Of a DNA stretch of 64,000 nucleotides, positions 42,104 to 52,340 are shown in pieces. Below the pieces are notes generated by a model. That model searched no databases, was not told the origin of the DNA, and saw nothing but the letters and a program-made list of their open reading frames with translations. Position 1 is the first letter of the stretch; every line of letters starts with the position of its first letter. Source of the stretch: Ariolimax columbianus (Eukaryota > Mollusca > Gastropoda > Stylommatophora > Arionidae); NCBI GenBank assembly GCA_036924085.1, contig JAVGWX010000009.1, forward strand, positions 61,581,512 to 61,645,511. Reading direction: 5' to 3'. The position numbers and the translations under genes were made by a program.

Positions 42104-42712
42104 CTTGGCTTCATTCGTTCTCAATCTCCCGCTACCAAACTCTGAAAGGGCTAAAGTAGCAGAATGTAGTTCAGAGAACGGAATGGCGTTGTGTCGTAGT
42201 TTACAGCTCGATTGCGATATTTACACCTTTCGGTTTTGTTTTTTTTGGGTTTTTTTTGCGTTCGCCTTATTTATTTATTCCCTAAGGCGTGTGTGCGTTA
42301 CACTGAGGTTTTTATTTTGCTCCTGTCGGCCCAGTGCATCCGACTTCAGCATGCATTTTATGTAAGGGTCTGCTTCCTCCTGCATTTTCTAAGGGTTTGC
42401 TTCTCCGGGGTAACGGCCGGTGCTGTGATGGAGATCGAACCCAGCACCTTCTGATTGTGAGCCGTGCCACTTAACCACTAGGCCACGCCGTCCCTTTCAC
42501 CTTTCGGTTCAACACATCCGACTTCAGCAAGCATTTTTTAAGTACCGTGTTAGTATTCCCTCTTCGATCCCTTCTCCTTAGCCACTCTGCTCTGTTGCAG
42601 CTTGTTATTCAGGATCTTGGCAGCTCGGGTTCGCTGGCCCTGACGCTAACAGTCAGCTATGGCTCGCTGACCACTGTAGCTCATGCGCTGCTCAGCGTCT
42701 TGATCCCAAGAA
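42104..42712 (-). mobile_element. SINE-like repeat F2, copy 3, interrupted by SINE F1
   Basis: F2 sequence runs from TTCATTCGTTCTCAATCTCC to ACACCTTTCGGTT at 42235, breaks, and resumes at 42498 with CACCTTTCGGTTCAACACAT, continuing to GCTCATGCGCTGCTCAGCGT. The break is exactly filled by the F1 element described next. Confidence 0.88.
42236..42497 (-). mobile_element. SINE F1, best-preserved copy, nested in F2
   Basis: The minus strand starts GGGACGGCGTGGCCTAGTGG. The A box lies at about 42474-42485 (TGGCCTAGTGGT) and the B box at about 42431-42442 (GGGTTCGATCTC). The body has ACCGGCCGTTACCCCGGAG, the core GCTGAAGTCGGATGCACTGG, GGCGAACGCAAAAAA, and an A-rich tail. It is flanked by CACCTTTCGGTT at 42224-42235 and 42498-42509, a 12-bp target-site duplication. 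Confidence 0.92.
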
Positions 42713-43440
42713 GGAATTTATAACGTAAGTTACATTGGTGAGAAATTGAGTTATAATACGAGTAACACATCAAGCCCGAGCGAAACATCTTATTTTTCTT
42801 CTTCTTCCGATCTAAATAAATACAGATTGTTCCCGTTTTATTTCCTGCATAATTTTTATTATGTTTCCACCTGTCTTGAAAATGACTAACTAGAATTGCG
42901 CATGAAGCTAGCCTCGTCCTTTGCCTAAGAAATCGAAATTTCAAGAGCGTAAAACTGTCTGTAGTGGAGGCACTCTAAGGTGACTGAGGAAAGCTTTGTG
43001 AACATAGAAATCCAGAAGTAAAGTACCGAAAATAGGCAAGATGTTTTGGTAGTCGGTGAGGACACTGTAGGTCAACTGAAGTCATTTAAGCACAAAAGTC
43101 GAAAAATGCGACTATAGAGTGGTGTGTATGAGACTAGCAAATTTATCGTGCAAAACTAATTGTTACAGAAATCATTTCTGCGAGAGGGCACTTTGCGTGT
43201 GCTGAATCGCAAGTCGTGTAAGGGAGGCAATTTCGGTGGTCAACTTATGTGTTTGTGGGGAGATTAAAGGAGAAAGGTACTTGTATCTTAATTCACCCCG
43301 AACAGAGTTCCCATTGTACATATTTGACAACTGATGACTGTAACGGGACATTCCATTTCGGGTTAAGGGGAGGACAGGTCGACATAATATTATTTCAAAT
43401 AAATAAGTAAAGGCTTAGAAAAAGTAGAAAAGATGCAAAT
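42713..43440. other. Unassigned spacer
   Basis: No recognised feature. Confidence 0.35.
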
Positions 43441-43521
43441 CCTAACCCTAGCTCTACCTTAACGCTATTTTAATCCTAACTCTAACCCTAACCCTAACCC
43501 TAATCCTAACTCTAAACCTAA
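43441..43521. repeat. Interstitial telomere-like (CCCTAA)n tract
   Basis: CCTAACCCTAGCTCTACC, a degenerate stretch, then CTCTAACCCTAACCCTAACC-CTAATCCTAACTCTAAACCTAA. About four perfect and six variant hexamers are present. CCCTAA/TTAGGG is the telomere repeat of molluscs and most animals. Confidence 0.85.
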
Positions 43522-43752
43522 GAGAATCACTGCTAAGACGGCGGTAGTTAGCAGCAGAGGAAGCAGAAGTTCGAGTGTATTTTCGCAGAATGTTTGACCC
43601 CCCAGTTCTGTGACGTTTCAAATCTGGTGCTAAAAATAGATATTCATTTATTTTAGGGTGAATTACGAAACAAGTACCAAGATTAAATTATTAGAGACGG
43701 TGGCTACATTATGCCGTGTCATGTTAACTGCCATGTAATGGTAGTTGATGAA

Positions 43753-43793
43753 GGGGGCAGGGGTCAACGTGGGGGTGGGGGTGGGGGTTGGGA
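43753..43793 (+). other. G-quadruplex-prone tract
   Basis: Six closely spaced runs of three to five G (GGGGG, GGGG, GGGGG, GGGGG, GGGGG, GGG) meet the usual G3+N1-7 pattern on the plus strand. Confidence 0.8.
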
Positions 43794-44127
43794 GTTGCTA
43801 TTACTAAGATGTTATGCGTTGGTCTCTCAAGAAACGAAAGTGTGGATAGGTGGATGTTCGAGTCCCTCAAATGTCAGGCACCTACTGTTCTTTAGGGAGG
43901 TAAGATCCACCTCCTAGATGTATCTGAGACGGAGATCACATGAGCACCTTATGTACGTACATGAGCCATATGCAGTTTGAAATGGAAATGAGTATGCTGT
44001 TCGCAACTTCGTGAGCAAAATATCTAGAGGCAGTACAACTACTACCCAATAGTGGCCTGCATGAATGCAAACAACAACCGGCCAATCGTTTCTCTGCCGA
44101 CACACTATACTGAAATAATATTCTTCT

Positions 44128-44690
44128 TCTTCGTCGCCATTTGTCCTCAAAAGAACGCTCTTGCGTTGTATCATAGTTTACAGCAAGGCTGGAATATCTG
44201 CTCTTTTTGAGCCGACACATGAGATTTCAGTTGGGTTTTTTTTATAGTACAGGGTTTGCTTTCTCTGTGCAGTTCCATCCCTTGGCCAGAGTACACTAGT
44301 GACTAGTGCAGCATGCTCCCAGGGCCACTACATTGAGGTGGAATATGGTCTTCGTCATCTATGGTTAATTGACCCTGGTGTAGGCAGTCGCCGGCCCTGA
44401 TGCAGTCGCCGGCCCGGATGCAAGCAGTCGCCGGCCCTTATGCAAGCAGTCGCCGGCCCTAATGCAAGCAGTCACCGGCCCTGATGCAAGCAGTCGCCGG
44501 CCCTGGTGCAAGCAGTCAGCTATGAGTCGCTAACCCTGATGCAAGCAGTCGCTGGCCCTGATGCAAGCAGTCACCGGCCCTGATGCAAGCAGTCACCGGC
44601 CCTGGTGCAAGCAGTCACCTGTGAAGTCGCTGACCCTGATGCAAGCAGTCAGCTAAGAGTCCCTATCTGCTGCCAGGTCATGAAGTGCTG
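44128..44690 (-). mobile_element. SINE-like repeat F3, copy 4, expanded by a minisatellite
   Basis: The minus strand contains GAAATCTCATGTGTCGGCTC, GCTGTAAACTATGATACAAC-GCA (also in F2) and ends AAATGGCGACGAAGAAGAAG. Its 5' part includes a 22-bp array (44374-44655). The unexpanded F3 copy at 37440-37465 has GATACAAGCAGCCGACCACG at the same place, so the array grew from element sequence. Confidence 0.78.
44374..44655. repeat. 22-bp minisatellite inside F3
   Basis: About 12 units of CCTGATGCAAGCAGTCGCCG-GC with variants GTCACCGG and longer units carrying CTATGAGTCGCTAACC. Confidence 0.93.
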
Positions 44691-44827
44691 CGTTTTGGCC
44701 CCGTTGGTATGCACCAAAGAACCACTACATTCCCAAGTGGCAGAAGAGGAGAGACCAAGAGAAGATAATGTAGTATTATCGTTATGTTATTGAATCGTAA
44801 TGGTATGATATGCCAGTATGTGTAGTT

Positions 44828-45060
44828 GGGGGTCGCTGTGGTCGAGAGGTAAGGTACCTGCCTTTCAAAGCGATGAACTGAAATGATGGTCGATCGAATC
44901 CCGCAAGTTTCCAGCAAATACTGCTTTTAAGGGACGTGGGACCACAGTGTCTGCATCCTGAGTTACCTCAAGTCGTCTTGACTTGTGTCTTGCCACTGGC
45001 CCAAGGTAGTTGAACCAGATAGGTTGAGAATGAGCGCAGTTCTGTCCTCACTATAATCCA
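44828..45060 (+). mobile_element. tRNA-derived SINE, separate family
   Basis: The head GGGTCGCTGTGGTCGAGAGG includes an A box TGGTCGAGAGG, and the B box GATCGAATC lies at about 44892-44900 (GGTCGATCGAATCCCG). A non-tRNA body follows. No second copy is in the window, so its end is a guess. Confidence 0.6.
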
Positions 45061-45226
45061 AATCTAGCGGAAGTGACATCATCAAGACAAAATCAACTAA
45101 TGATATCGCCATCATCGCTAGCGAAGGGCATTTAAGAAGGGAGCAGGCAATCCAAAACCAACATTCCATCCCTCATGGCTCACAGATTCTATCTGAAGTT
45201 GACCAAAGTCAAGGATATGAGTGATT

Positions 45227-45725
45227 GGCTTGGCTTGGCTTCGTTCGTTCTATACTACTATACGCTTGCGAAAGCTGGACTGTATACTCTGGACATGCAA
45301 GGAGGTTAAACCACTTCCACACAGGTTGCCTGAGGCGAATATTCCACATCCGATGGCAAGATCGTGTCACTGACATCGAGGTTCTCTCGAGGGCTAACGT
45401 TCGTTCTCAATCTCCCGCTACCAAACCCTGACACGGGCCTAAGTAGCAGAATGTAGTCCAGAGAACGGAATGTGTTGTGTCGTAGTTTACAGCTTACTGC
45501 GATATTGCACCTTTCGGACCAACACACCTAACTTCAGCAAGCATTTTTTAGTACCGGGTTAGCATTCCCTCTTCGATCTCTTCTCCTTAGCCAGTCTGCC
45601 CTGCTGCAGCCTGTTATCCAGGATCACCGCGTCGAGGTGTAGAAGGGTCTTGGCAGCTCTGGTTCGCTGGCCCTGACGCTAGCAGTCAGCTTTGGGTCAC
45701 TGACCACTGCAGCTCATGCGTTGCC
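45227..45725 (-). mobile_element. SINE-like repeat F2, copy 4, interrupted near its tail by an RT fragment
   Basis: TTGGCTTGGCTTCGTTCGTT at 45227-45251 is the F2 terminus. It is separated from the rest of F2 (CGTTCGTTCTCAATCTCCCG onward, 45398-45725) by 146 bp of LINE sequence. The repeat ends at about 45725 (CACTGCAGCTCATGCG). Confidence 0.8.
45252..45397 (+). pseudogene. Post-RT fragment of an RTE-like LINE
   Basis: Encodes ILLYACESWTVYSGHARRLN, then HFHTGCLRRIFHIRWQDRVT and DIEVLSRA. This is a well-preserved piece of the post-RT domain (usual LLYGCESWTVYSRHARRLNH). It has no 3' UTR or tail. CGTTCGTTCT flanks it at 45242-45251 and 45398-45407. Confidence 0.82.
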
Positions 45726-46824
45726 GGATGTGGGTGATTAATTCATCTCGCTGGTTGTGCTACCCTTTGCCCATCTACTCAGGCATCTCGTTCTACTCGG
45801 CCTACTTTGGTCTACCAACTCAATCGTCTGTCTATTTCTGATTTATAAATTGCATTCTCGTCATCTAACAAACTGGCCAAGAGAAACAACACTGAAAGGG
45901 AAATTTTTGGACCTATGTGTGAACTGCAGAAAACAGTTAGGTTCATACAAGAGACAACTTTGCAGATGTAGACATACTCCAAGCGAACGGAACAAGTCAT
46001 CCAACAAGACGTTTTTAATTTATTTATGTAATTCATCTATTTACAATGTCCCCACTGTGGAGATGTCTACGCCAGCGTATCAGCTTATTCATTCATTATC
46101 GTGAGATATAATAGTACCGGTCCAGTAGAGCCAGACACGTTTATTGATGATAATGTTTTCTTTGTCTGATATCCACTATATTATAATCATGCTCTCATTA
46201 GCTTCTCGTAGATCTCAATATGAAGTCATTCTGATGCTATGTGTCTGAAATACAGAGAGCAGCCCACAAAAATTACAATAAGAAAAAGGTAAAAACGAGA
46301 GCAAGTCAGTAAGTAAGTCAAAAACTGATATTAGATAGCTGAGCAATATAGTTGGTAAAGGTGTTATTGTGTGGCAGCCTTATCCAGCTTTGTGAATTCT
46401 GTATGTAGCAGACGTTAGATGTCGCATGCACGCACGCAACCAGATTCAAAGTGGCGTCTGTGCTTATAGATGTTACAATCGAAGAACAGCCCGTTATTTT
46501 TGTGCGTTCTTTTTTATTTATGAAAAAGACTTTCTCCAAAGGATATTCTTAAGGAAATATTTATTGTTTACCGCGGAGAAATGTTAGTCGCGTAAAGCGG
46601 TGCGTAGATAGGTCGATACATTCTCTGAAGGACGCTCTACAATTGCTAATGAAGACAGATCTGGTAACCAGTGCAAATTGTAGCCGAAGCATCTGTTAGA
46701 CGGATGAGGGAGATGATTCGAGCAGACAAGCGAGTAACGACAGACAGTTCAGTAACTGCACTAGGGTGTTGGCATGGCTCTGTCTGCAGCATAATACAGG
46801 AACCACGTTTCGTGAATGACGAAT
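45726..46824. other. Unassigned spacer
   Basis: No recognised gene. A plus-strand frame of 115 codons (45757-46104) matches no family I know. Confidence 0.35.
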
Positions 46825-46955
46825 AGGTTGAAGTTAATGTATTAAAAATAGATTGGATGCTCAAAGTTATTGTTAAATCAAGTTGACTAGAAGAAACTGG
46901 TTGTATACAGACTCTACAGAACCTTCTAAACCAGTATAATAAGTTAAGTTAAGTT
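46825..46955 (+). mobile_element. Severely truncated LINE 3' end (copy 1 of a tandem pair)
   Basis: AAAATAGATTGGATGCTCAA, then GAAACTGGTTGTATACAGAC and CTTCTAAACCAGTATAATAA plus AGTTAAGTTAAGTT correspond to 47590-47705 of the following element (ATAGATTGGATACGCCAA..., CTTCTAAACCAGTATAAAGA, GTTAAGTTAAGTT). Only the last coding bases, the 3' UTR and the tail are present. Confidence 0.75.
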
Positions 46956-46959
46956 GTGC

Positions 46960-47710
46960 AGTCATCAACATGGGTAGATCCAAAATGGAACATACTTATA
47001 GAATGGGCGAGAACAATATTATAATGATAGATAAGGAAATGGAGCTAGGGGTTATAATAGATCTTACAGGTAAAGTGAGTGAGCAAGTTCAAGTAGCAGT
47101 GAAAATGGCAAATACAATGTTACGTATGATAAAAGGAAATATTAAACATAAGGAGAAAGGAAGTAATAGTCAAACTGTATAAAGCATTAGTTACACCAAT
47201 ATTGCAGTACTATGTACATGTGGGGAGTCTTTATCGTAGATGAGATATAAACATGCTGGAAAGGATACAAAGAAGAGCGACAAAGCTGATAGTGGGATTG
47301 CATAATTATAGTTATGAGGAAAGAAACAGAAATACAAGATTACAATGTCTAGAAAAGAGGAGAATTCGCTGTTACTATATACAAGTTCATAAGACAATCA
47401 AAGGAACTGATAAATTAGATTATAACAACTTTTTCAAACTACAACCACCTACAGGAACAAGAGGGCATAGCTACAAATTAACTAAAGAGAGGTCCAGATT
47501 AGATATTAGGAAATATTGTTTTAGTCAGAGAGTGGTAAATGCTTGGAATACATTGTCACAGGAAATAGTGGAGACAATGACAGTTAATGCATTTAAGAAT
47601 AGATTGGATACGCCAATCTTTTAGAGCAAGGAAATGTAAATGAAACTGGTTTTATACAGACTCTGCAGAGTCTTCTAAACCAGTATAAAGACGTTAAGTT
47701 AAGTTGAGTT
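46960..47710 (+). pseudogene. LINE 3' portion: RT C-terminal domain and tail (copy 2)
   Basis: Two frames make one protein. The first, about 46970-47155, reads NIIMIDKEMELGVIIDLTGK, then EQVQVAVKMANTMLRMIKGN. After frameshifts near 47155-47250 the second, 47253-47624, reads MLERIQRRATKLIVGLHNYS, YEERNRNTRLQCLEKRRIR, then TRGHSYKLTKERSRLDIRKY and FSQRVVNAWNTLSQEIVETM. This is the end of a CR1/Jockey-type LINE ORF2 (LGV.....L, LERVQRRATK, RGHS-KL-K-R, FS-RVV--WN-LP). The 3' UTR ends in (AAGTT)n. The RT catalytic core is absent. Confidence 0.85.
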
Positions 47711-48559
47711 CATTTCAGTTGAGTGTAAATGGGTCTGAGACAGCAGACGAAACACTTCTATGCTGCAGACTTTTGTGCGGTGATAAAGTATGTGATAAGT
47801 GTAACAATGTCAGTGGCAATTATGTAGAGAAATAAGGGACAATGTAATTGCAATAACAAAAGGTTTTCAAGTTCAAATCTCATTTAGTTAGTATTTGTTA
47901 TATGGGTACGTGTGACCTATATACTGACTTGAACACATCAGATTGAAAGACAGCTAGAAATCTAATTTTCGTGAAAATTGACAAAAATCAAAATCGTTTG
48001 AGGATAAATTAAAAGATGGAAAGTCAAAAACAAAACAGCACGCATTTAACAACGTAATTTCTTAGTTTTGGGTGCATAAAAAAAGCCAAACAAAACACGA
48101 GAGCTTAGTTGTAGAAAGGGAGTGTACTAGCACTGGCACGGCGTCTTCAAATTGTTTGTATATGTTGGAGACATGGAGTGGTCCTTCTTGTCTGACTGGC
48201 TAATAATGTAGCACCCAGACAATTGTTCAAGACGTGTCTTTGTATGTTAGTGTGAGTTTGAGGCCGTTCAATGCAGATTATTTTCTTCTTCATTTCTTCT
48301 ACCTCGTTTTCTTCTTCTTTACACGTCTATTCATTGTTCATCTTCTGTTCATATTATTTATATTCTTCTTTTATCCGCTTCTCCCTCTTCTGCTTCATTT
48401 TCGTTGTCATTGGTTCAACATGAAGTGAATATTATACTATTTAATTTTCTTGAAGGAAACATAAGACTATTTAGTTTTTTATTCGGTAAGGCATAAATAG
48501 AATGTTGTACTATTTGGTTTTCATCTCGATCAAACATTAAGAGAATGTTATACTAGTAT
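47711..48559. other. Unassigned spacer
   Basis: AT-rich. A T-rich stretch at 48270-48400 gives a hydrophobic low-complexity frame. No gene recognised. Confidence 0.35.
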
Positions 48560-48905
48560 CACTAGTAAAACGCGAGGGGAATGTTGTACAGTTTGATTCT
48601 CATTATCCAAACACAAAGAGAATGTTGTACAGTTTGCTTCTAATTATCCAAACACAAAGAGAATGTTGTACAGTTTGATTCTAATTATCCAAACACAAAG
48701 AGAATGTTGTACAGTTTGCTTCTAATTATCCAAACACAATTAGAATGTTGTACAGTTTGCTTCTCATTATCTAAACACAAAGAGAATGTTGTACAGTTTG
48801 CTTCTAATTATCCAAACACAAAGAGAATGTTGTACAGTTTCCTTCTCTTTATCTAAACACAAAGAGAGTGTTGTAATGTTTGATTCTTAATAACCAAAGA
48901 CAAAG
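48430..48905. repeat. 41-bp minisatellite
   Basis: Units of AACACAAAGAGAATGTTGTA then CAGTTTGCTTCTAATTATCC-A; about seven clear units from 48600 to 48880, with diverged ones on the left from 48430 (ATATTATACTATTTAATTTT). Confidence 0.9.
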
Positions 48906-49507
48906 GTACTGTTTCATTTATTTGTATTCTCCTTAATCAAAGACACCGATGGTGCATCACTACGTGATCATCATTAACCAAAGACAGAAGTAATGATTCA
49001 CTTTTTCATTCTTTTTAGTCAATCATATGAAGCTCTTTTCTTTATATTATTTTTTACCGTTTATACAAGTATTTCTTCCCTGTATTTTGACTTGTTATGC
49101 TTACAATGATTCTGCTCAGAATGTTTCCCTTTGCTATCTGAGTTATTACTATCATACTTCGTTGCTTACCATTGTTCAGCCTGGATGTTTCAGGCATCGA
49201 ACCCCTACTATTTGGTCCTGATCAACCTCACATAAGGAGGCGGTTCTAGTATTTGGTTCACATAAGACCAGAGGGAGCAAGCGTAGTATAAACACAGTTG
49301 AATACTTCCAACCCGATCAGAAAATGTCAAATAAACTCCACCAGTTGCTAAGGTTACTGTTTCACGTACACTAGAAATGCCAGGTGGTGTGTTATGTTTT
49401 TCGCAGATTACACCCAAGGGATTCCACACACTATTCTGTGCTGGGCTCATGGTTCACGCATGAGAGTTGCTTGCAGACTTGAATGTAGCTGTTGTTCGAA
49501 ACTACTG
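48906..49507. other. Unassigned spacer
   Basis: No recognised feature. Confidence 0.35.
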
Positions 49508-50330
49508 GTGTTGAGTTGAATTAATTCTTGGTGTTTTCTTTTGGTTAGCGGGTAACAGTGACTCTTCTTACATGCTGAGGAGCAGTGGAAGAGGGACTTT
49601 GCTTCTTGAAGTAGTGCAATAAGAGGTTCCTCGGTAAGATCAACACTGTGAGGATTAGAGTGTGGATCCCCACCTCGTTGGTAAGACTGATGTGATGTGG
49701 AATGATTGAACGAGCACTGATGGGGGCTTGAAGTGAGATTCTTGATCAGTATATTTCGCCTGATTTCTCTTCTCTCCCACCTTGCTCAGTATGTTTCTCG
49801 TGATCCTGATTTCTCTTCGCTCCAACCGTGATCAGTATATTTTACATGACCCCAATTACTCTTCTCTCCCACCTTGATCAGTATGTTTTACTTGTCCCCA
49901 ATTACTTTTCTCTCCCACCTTGATCAGTATGTTTTACTTGTCCCCAATTACTTTTCTCTCCCACCTTGATCAGTATGTTTTACTTGTCCCCAATTACTCT
50001 TCTCTCCCACCTTGATCAGTATGTTTTACTTGTCCCCAATTACTTTTCTCTCCCACCTTGATCAGTATGTTCTACTTGTCCCCAATTACTTTTCTCTCCC
50101 ACCTTGATCAGTATGTTTTACTTGTCCCCAATTACTCTTCTCTCCTACCTTAATCAGAATGTCTCACCTGACCCTAATTACTCTTCTCTCCTACCTTGAT
50201 CAGTATGTTTCACCTGACCCTGACTTCTCTTCTCTCCCTCCTTGATCAGTATGTTTCACCTGACCCTGACTTCTCTTCTCTCCCTCCTTGATCAATATGT
50301 TTCACCTGACCCCGATTACTTGCTATTGGT
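49508..50330 (+). mobile_element. Dispersed repeat R, copy 4, with internal 46-bp array
   Basis: The leader has GTTGAGTTGAATTAATTCTT, GTTAGCGGGTAACAGTGACT-CTTCTTACATGC, GTAGTGCAATAAGAGGTTCC-TCGGTAAGATCA, GTGTGGATCCCCACCTCG and GCTTGAAGTGAGATTCTTGA. The array at 49740-50320 has about 13 units of 46 bp (TTGATCAGTATGTTTTACTT-GTCCCCAATTACTTTTCTCT-CCCACC). The end units revert to GATCAGTATGTTTCACCTGAC as in copy 1. Confidence 0.7.
49740..50320. repeat. 46-bp minisatellite inside repeat R copy 4
   Basis: Successive GATCAGTATG motifs are 46 bp apart (for example 49876 and 49922). The unit is the R core plus a pyrimidine-rich spacer. Confidence 0.92.
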
Positions 50331-50762
50331 AAAAGCCGCCATTGGTTAATGCAGCCCAGTGGCAAACATTGCTGTCAAGAATGAAGTGTTAGAGATTTCG
50401 TTGTATCAGTTTCCGTTTTTTCCTTACGTGGGGCGTTTGTGCAGTTGGCATCCCCACTGTCCTGTTTTCGTTAATAGTAAGTTTGGAGCTTGGAGCATGT
50501 TGTTCAGGAGGGGGACTGGAATCTTTTCCGTTAATAGCAAGCAATATTCGATCATTTATGATTGTACATTAAGTTGGCATCCTCAGCGTGTAAATATTAA
50601 AGTAAGTAGCATGTCCTTTGCAGAACGTCGCTTCTTACAACTGCCAGCTTTCTTGGTTGTTGTAAGTTTCTTGGCAGGTGTCCAGTTCGATAGGTTGGCA
50701 TTACTTTCCGTACGTGGAGCAGCGATAGTACCGAGAAAAGTAACCCATGTATGTCAAACTGG

Positions 50763-50840
50763 ACACGGGCGTGATTCGAACCGGGTGCGTTGGGATTTAG
50801 AAACGGACGTTTCGTCTCTAGGCTACGCTGACTCCCACTA
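50763..50840 (-). mobile_element. tRNA-derived SINE head, separate family
   Basis: The minus strand reads GTGGGAGTCAGCGTAGCCTA-GAGACG with an A box TAGCCTAGAGA, then a B box GGTTCGAATC at about 50775-50784. The sequence further along the minus strand (GGAAAGTAATGCCAACCTAT, GGACACCTGCCAAGAAAC) may be its body and is the reason a 160-codon plus frame (50359-50841) exists. Confidence 0.65.
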
Positions 50841-51485
50841 AAGAACTACAAAAACCAAAAGTCATGATTAGATATATGCTTTTTACAGGCTTCCTGCTGG
50901 AAGACCAACTGCACATGATGGGTTCATATTTCTGCTTATTGACATAGAAACTGTGTGAGTTGTTGTTATGGGTCCATAGCAACTTGAAAATCTTGGTGTT
51001 TACAAAAATAATTTTTTTTTAAATGTTAGCACAATTTAGACGGACCATTAGTAAAGCATTTACTATTGTTATGATTTACTATAATTTGACCAAGTTCCTA
51101 TACCTCGCAAGCCACTTTCAAGCTTACTCATCTGTGGATGTTACTTAAAATGTTACCTTTATTTTGGTGAAAGCATGCCCATTCTAACCATAGACATAGT
51201 CTGTTTGGATATATTAGTGCCCGTAAGACGTCAGAAATGTTTGTCTTTCACGTCATATCTCTTGTCCAGTTCTAAAAAGGCATGGACTGAACAAACCACC
51301 GAACTATGGAAACTCGACTAACTTGGCTCCCTGACTGGTCAGAGCTAGGTGTCGCAGACAAAACCAGAGGGAACTAGTTATTCCATTTCATAAAGATAAC
51401 GAAATCATAGACTGTTGTCTAACTCCGCGTCTTTACAGCAATGTATGCTACCAAACGGTTCTATTCCATATGTGATTGATGGGGG
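50841..51485. other. Unassigned spacer
   Basis: No recognised feature. Confidence 0.35.
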
Positions 51486-51489
51486 AACT

Positions 51490-52115
51490 GAGACGCTAGT
51501 CAGACCTGGCACAACAAGCTGACCAGGACGTCACTTCAGGGCAGGCACAACATATTGACGAGTACGTCGCGCCAGGATCATGCACAACAGACTGACCAGG
51601 ACGTCGCGCCAGTATCATGCACAACATACTGACCAGGACGTCGCGCCAGGATCATGCACAACATACTGACAAGGACATCCCACCAATGTCAGGCACTGCA
51701 TAATGATCAGGACGTCGTGCTAGCGTCAGGCACAACATACTGACCAGGACATCTCGTCAGGGTCAAGCACTACGTACTGACCAGCACATCCCGTAAGGGT
51801 CAGGCACAACTTACTGACCAGGACATACCGTCAATGTCAGGTTTAACATACTGACCAGGAAATCCTGTAAGGGTCAAGCACAACATACTGATCATAACGT
51901 CGCGTCAGGGTTAGGCACAACATACTGACCAGGACATCCCGTCAATGTCAGGCACAACATACTGATCAGGACATCCCGTCAATGTCAGGAATAACATACT
52001 GACCAGAACATCCCGTCAATGTCAAGTGCAACATACTGACCAGGACATCCCGTCAATGTCAGGTGCAACATACTGACCAGGACATCCCGGCAAGGTCAGG
52101 CAAAATATACTGACC
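51490..52115. repeat. 37-bp minisatellite
   Basis: GACCAGGACGTCGCGCCAGG-ATCATGCACAACATACT units; starts such as 51594 and 51631 are 37 bp apart. Variant spacers include ACATCCCGTCAATGTCAGG. Confidence 0.92.
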
Positions 52116-52230
52116 AAGAGCACTATCTCTCTTCCATGAAGCGTTCCCTTGAAGCAGTGTGTTGCCAAGACAGTCTGATTGACAATATATGGATCGACGG
52201 GATCCCTGAAGTAATAAGCGTCGCACAAAT
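51490..52230 (-). mobile_element. Dispersed repeat R, probable copy 5, inverted, with internal 37-bp array
   Basis: The array at 51490-52115 has about 17 units of 37 bp with CACAACATACTGACCAGGAC. Read on the minus strand this is GTCCTGGTCAGTATGTTGTG-CCTGAC, the same core as GATCAGTATGTTTCACCTGAC in copies 1, 3 and 4. Minus-strand sequence before the array (GGGATCCCGTCGATCC, CAGACTGTCTTGGCAACACA) weakly resembles the R leader. Confidence 0.6.
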
Positions 52231-52312
52231 GAAACCAAGCGTAGCACTACAGCCTGGATTACTCCGATGCATCATCACGATCACACTCGGGGTGTGACGA
52301 AAGCTACTACTA

Positions 52313-52340
52313 ACCCCCCCCCCTCCCCCTCCTTACTAAC
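52313..52340. repeat. C-rich tract
   Basis: Poly(C) run followed by CTCCCCCTCC; G-quadruplex-prone on the minus strand. Confidence 0.7.

Noticed and set aside
42420..42497. Possible functional tRNA gene with A and B boxes
   Set aside because: It is the head of a dispersed SINE; cloverleaf stems do not pair and several diverged copies exist.
45757..46104. 115-codon plus-strand frame as a small membrane protein
   Set aside because: No family resemblance and the upstream part runs directly out of F2 sequence.
50359..50841. 160-codon plus-strand frame
   Set aside because: Its end overlaps a tRNA-derived SINE head on the minus strand and the rest resembles no protein; likely chance or SINE body.
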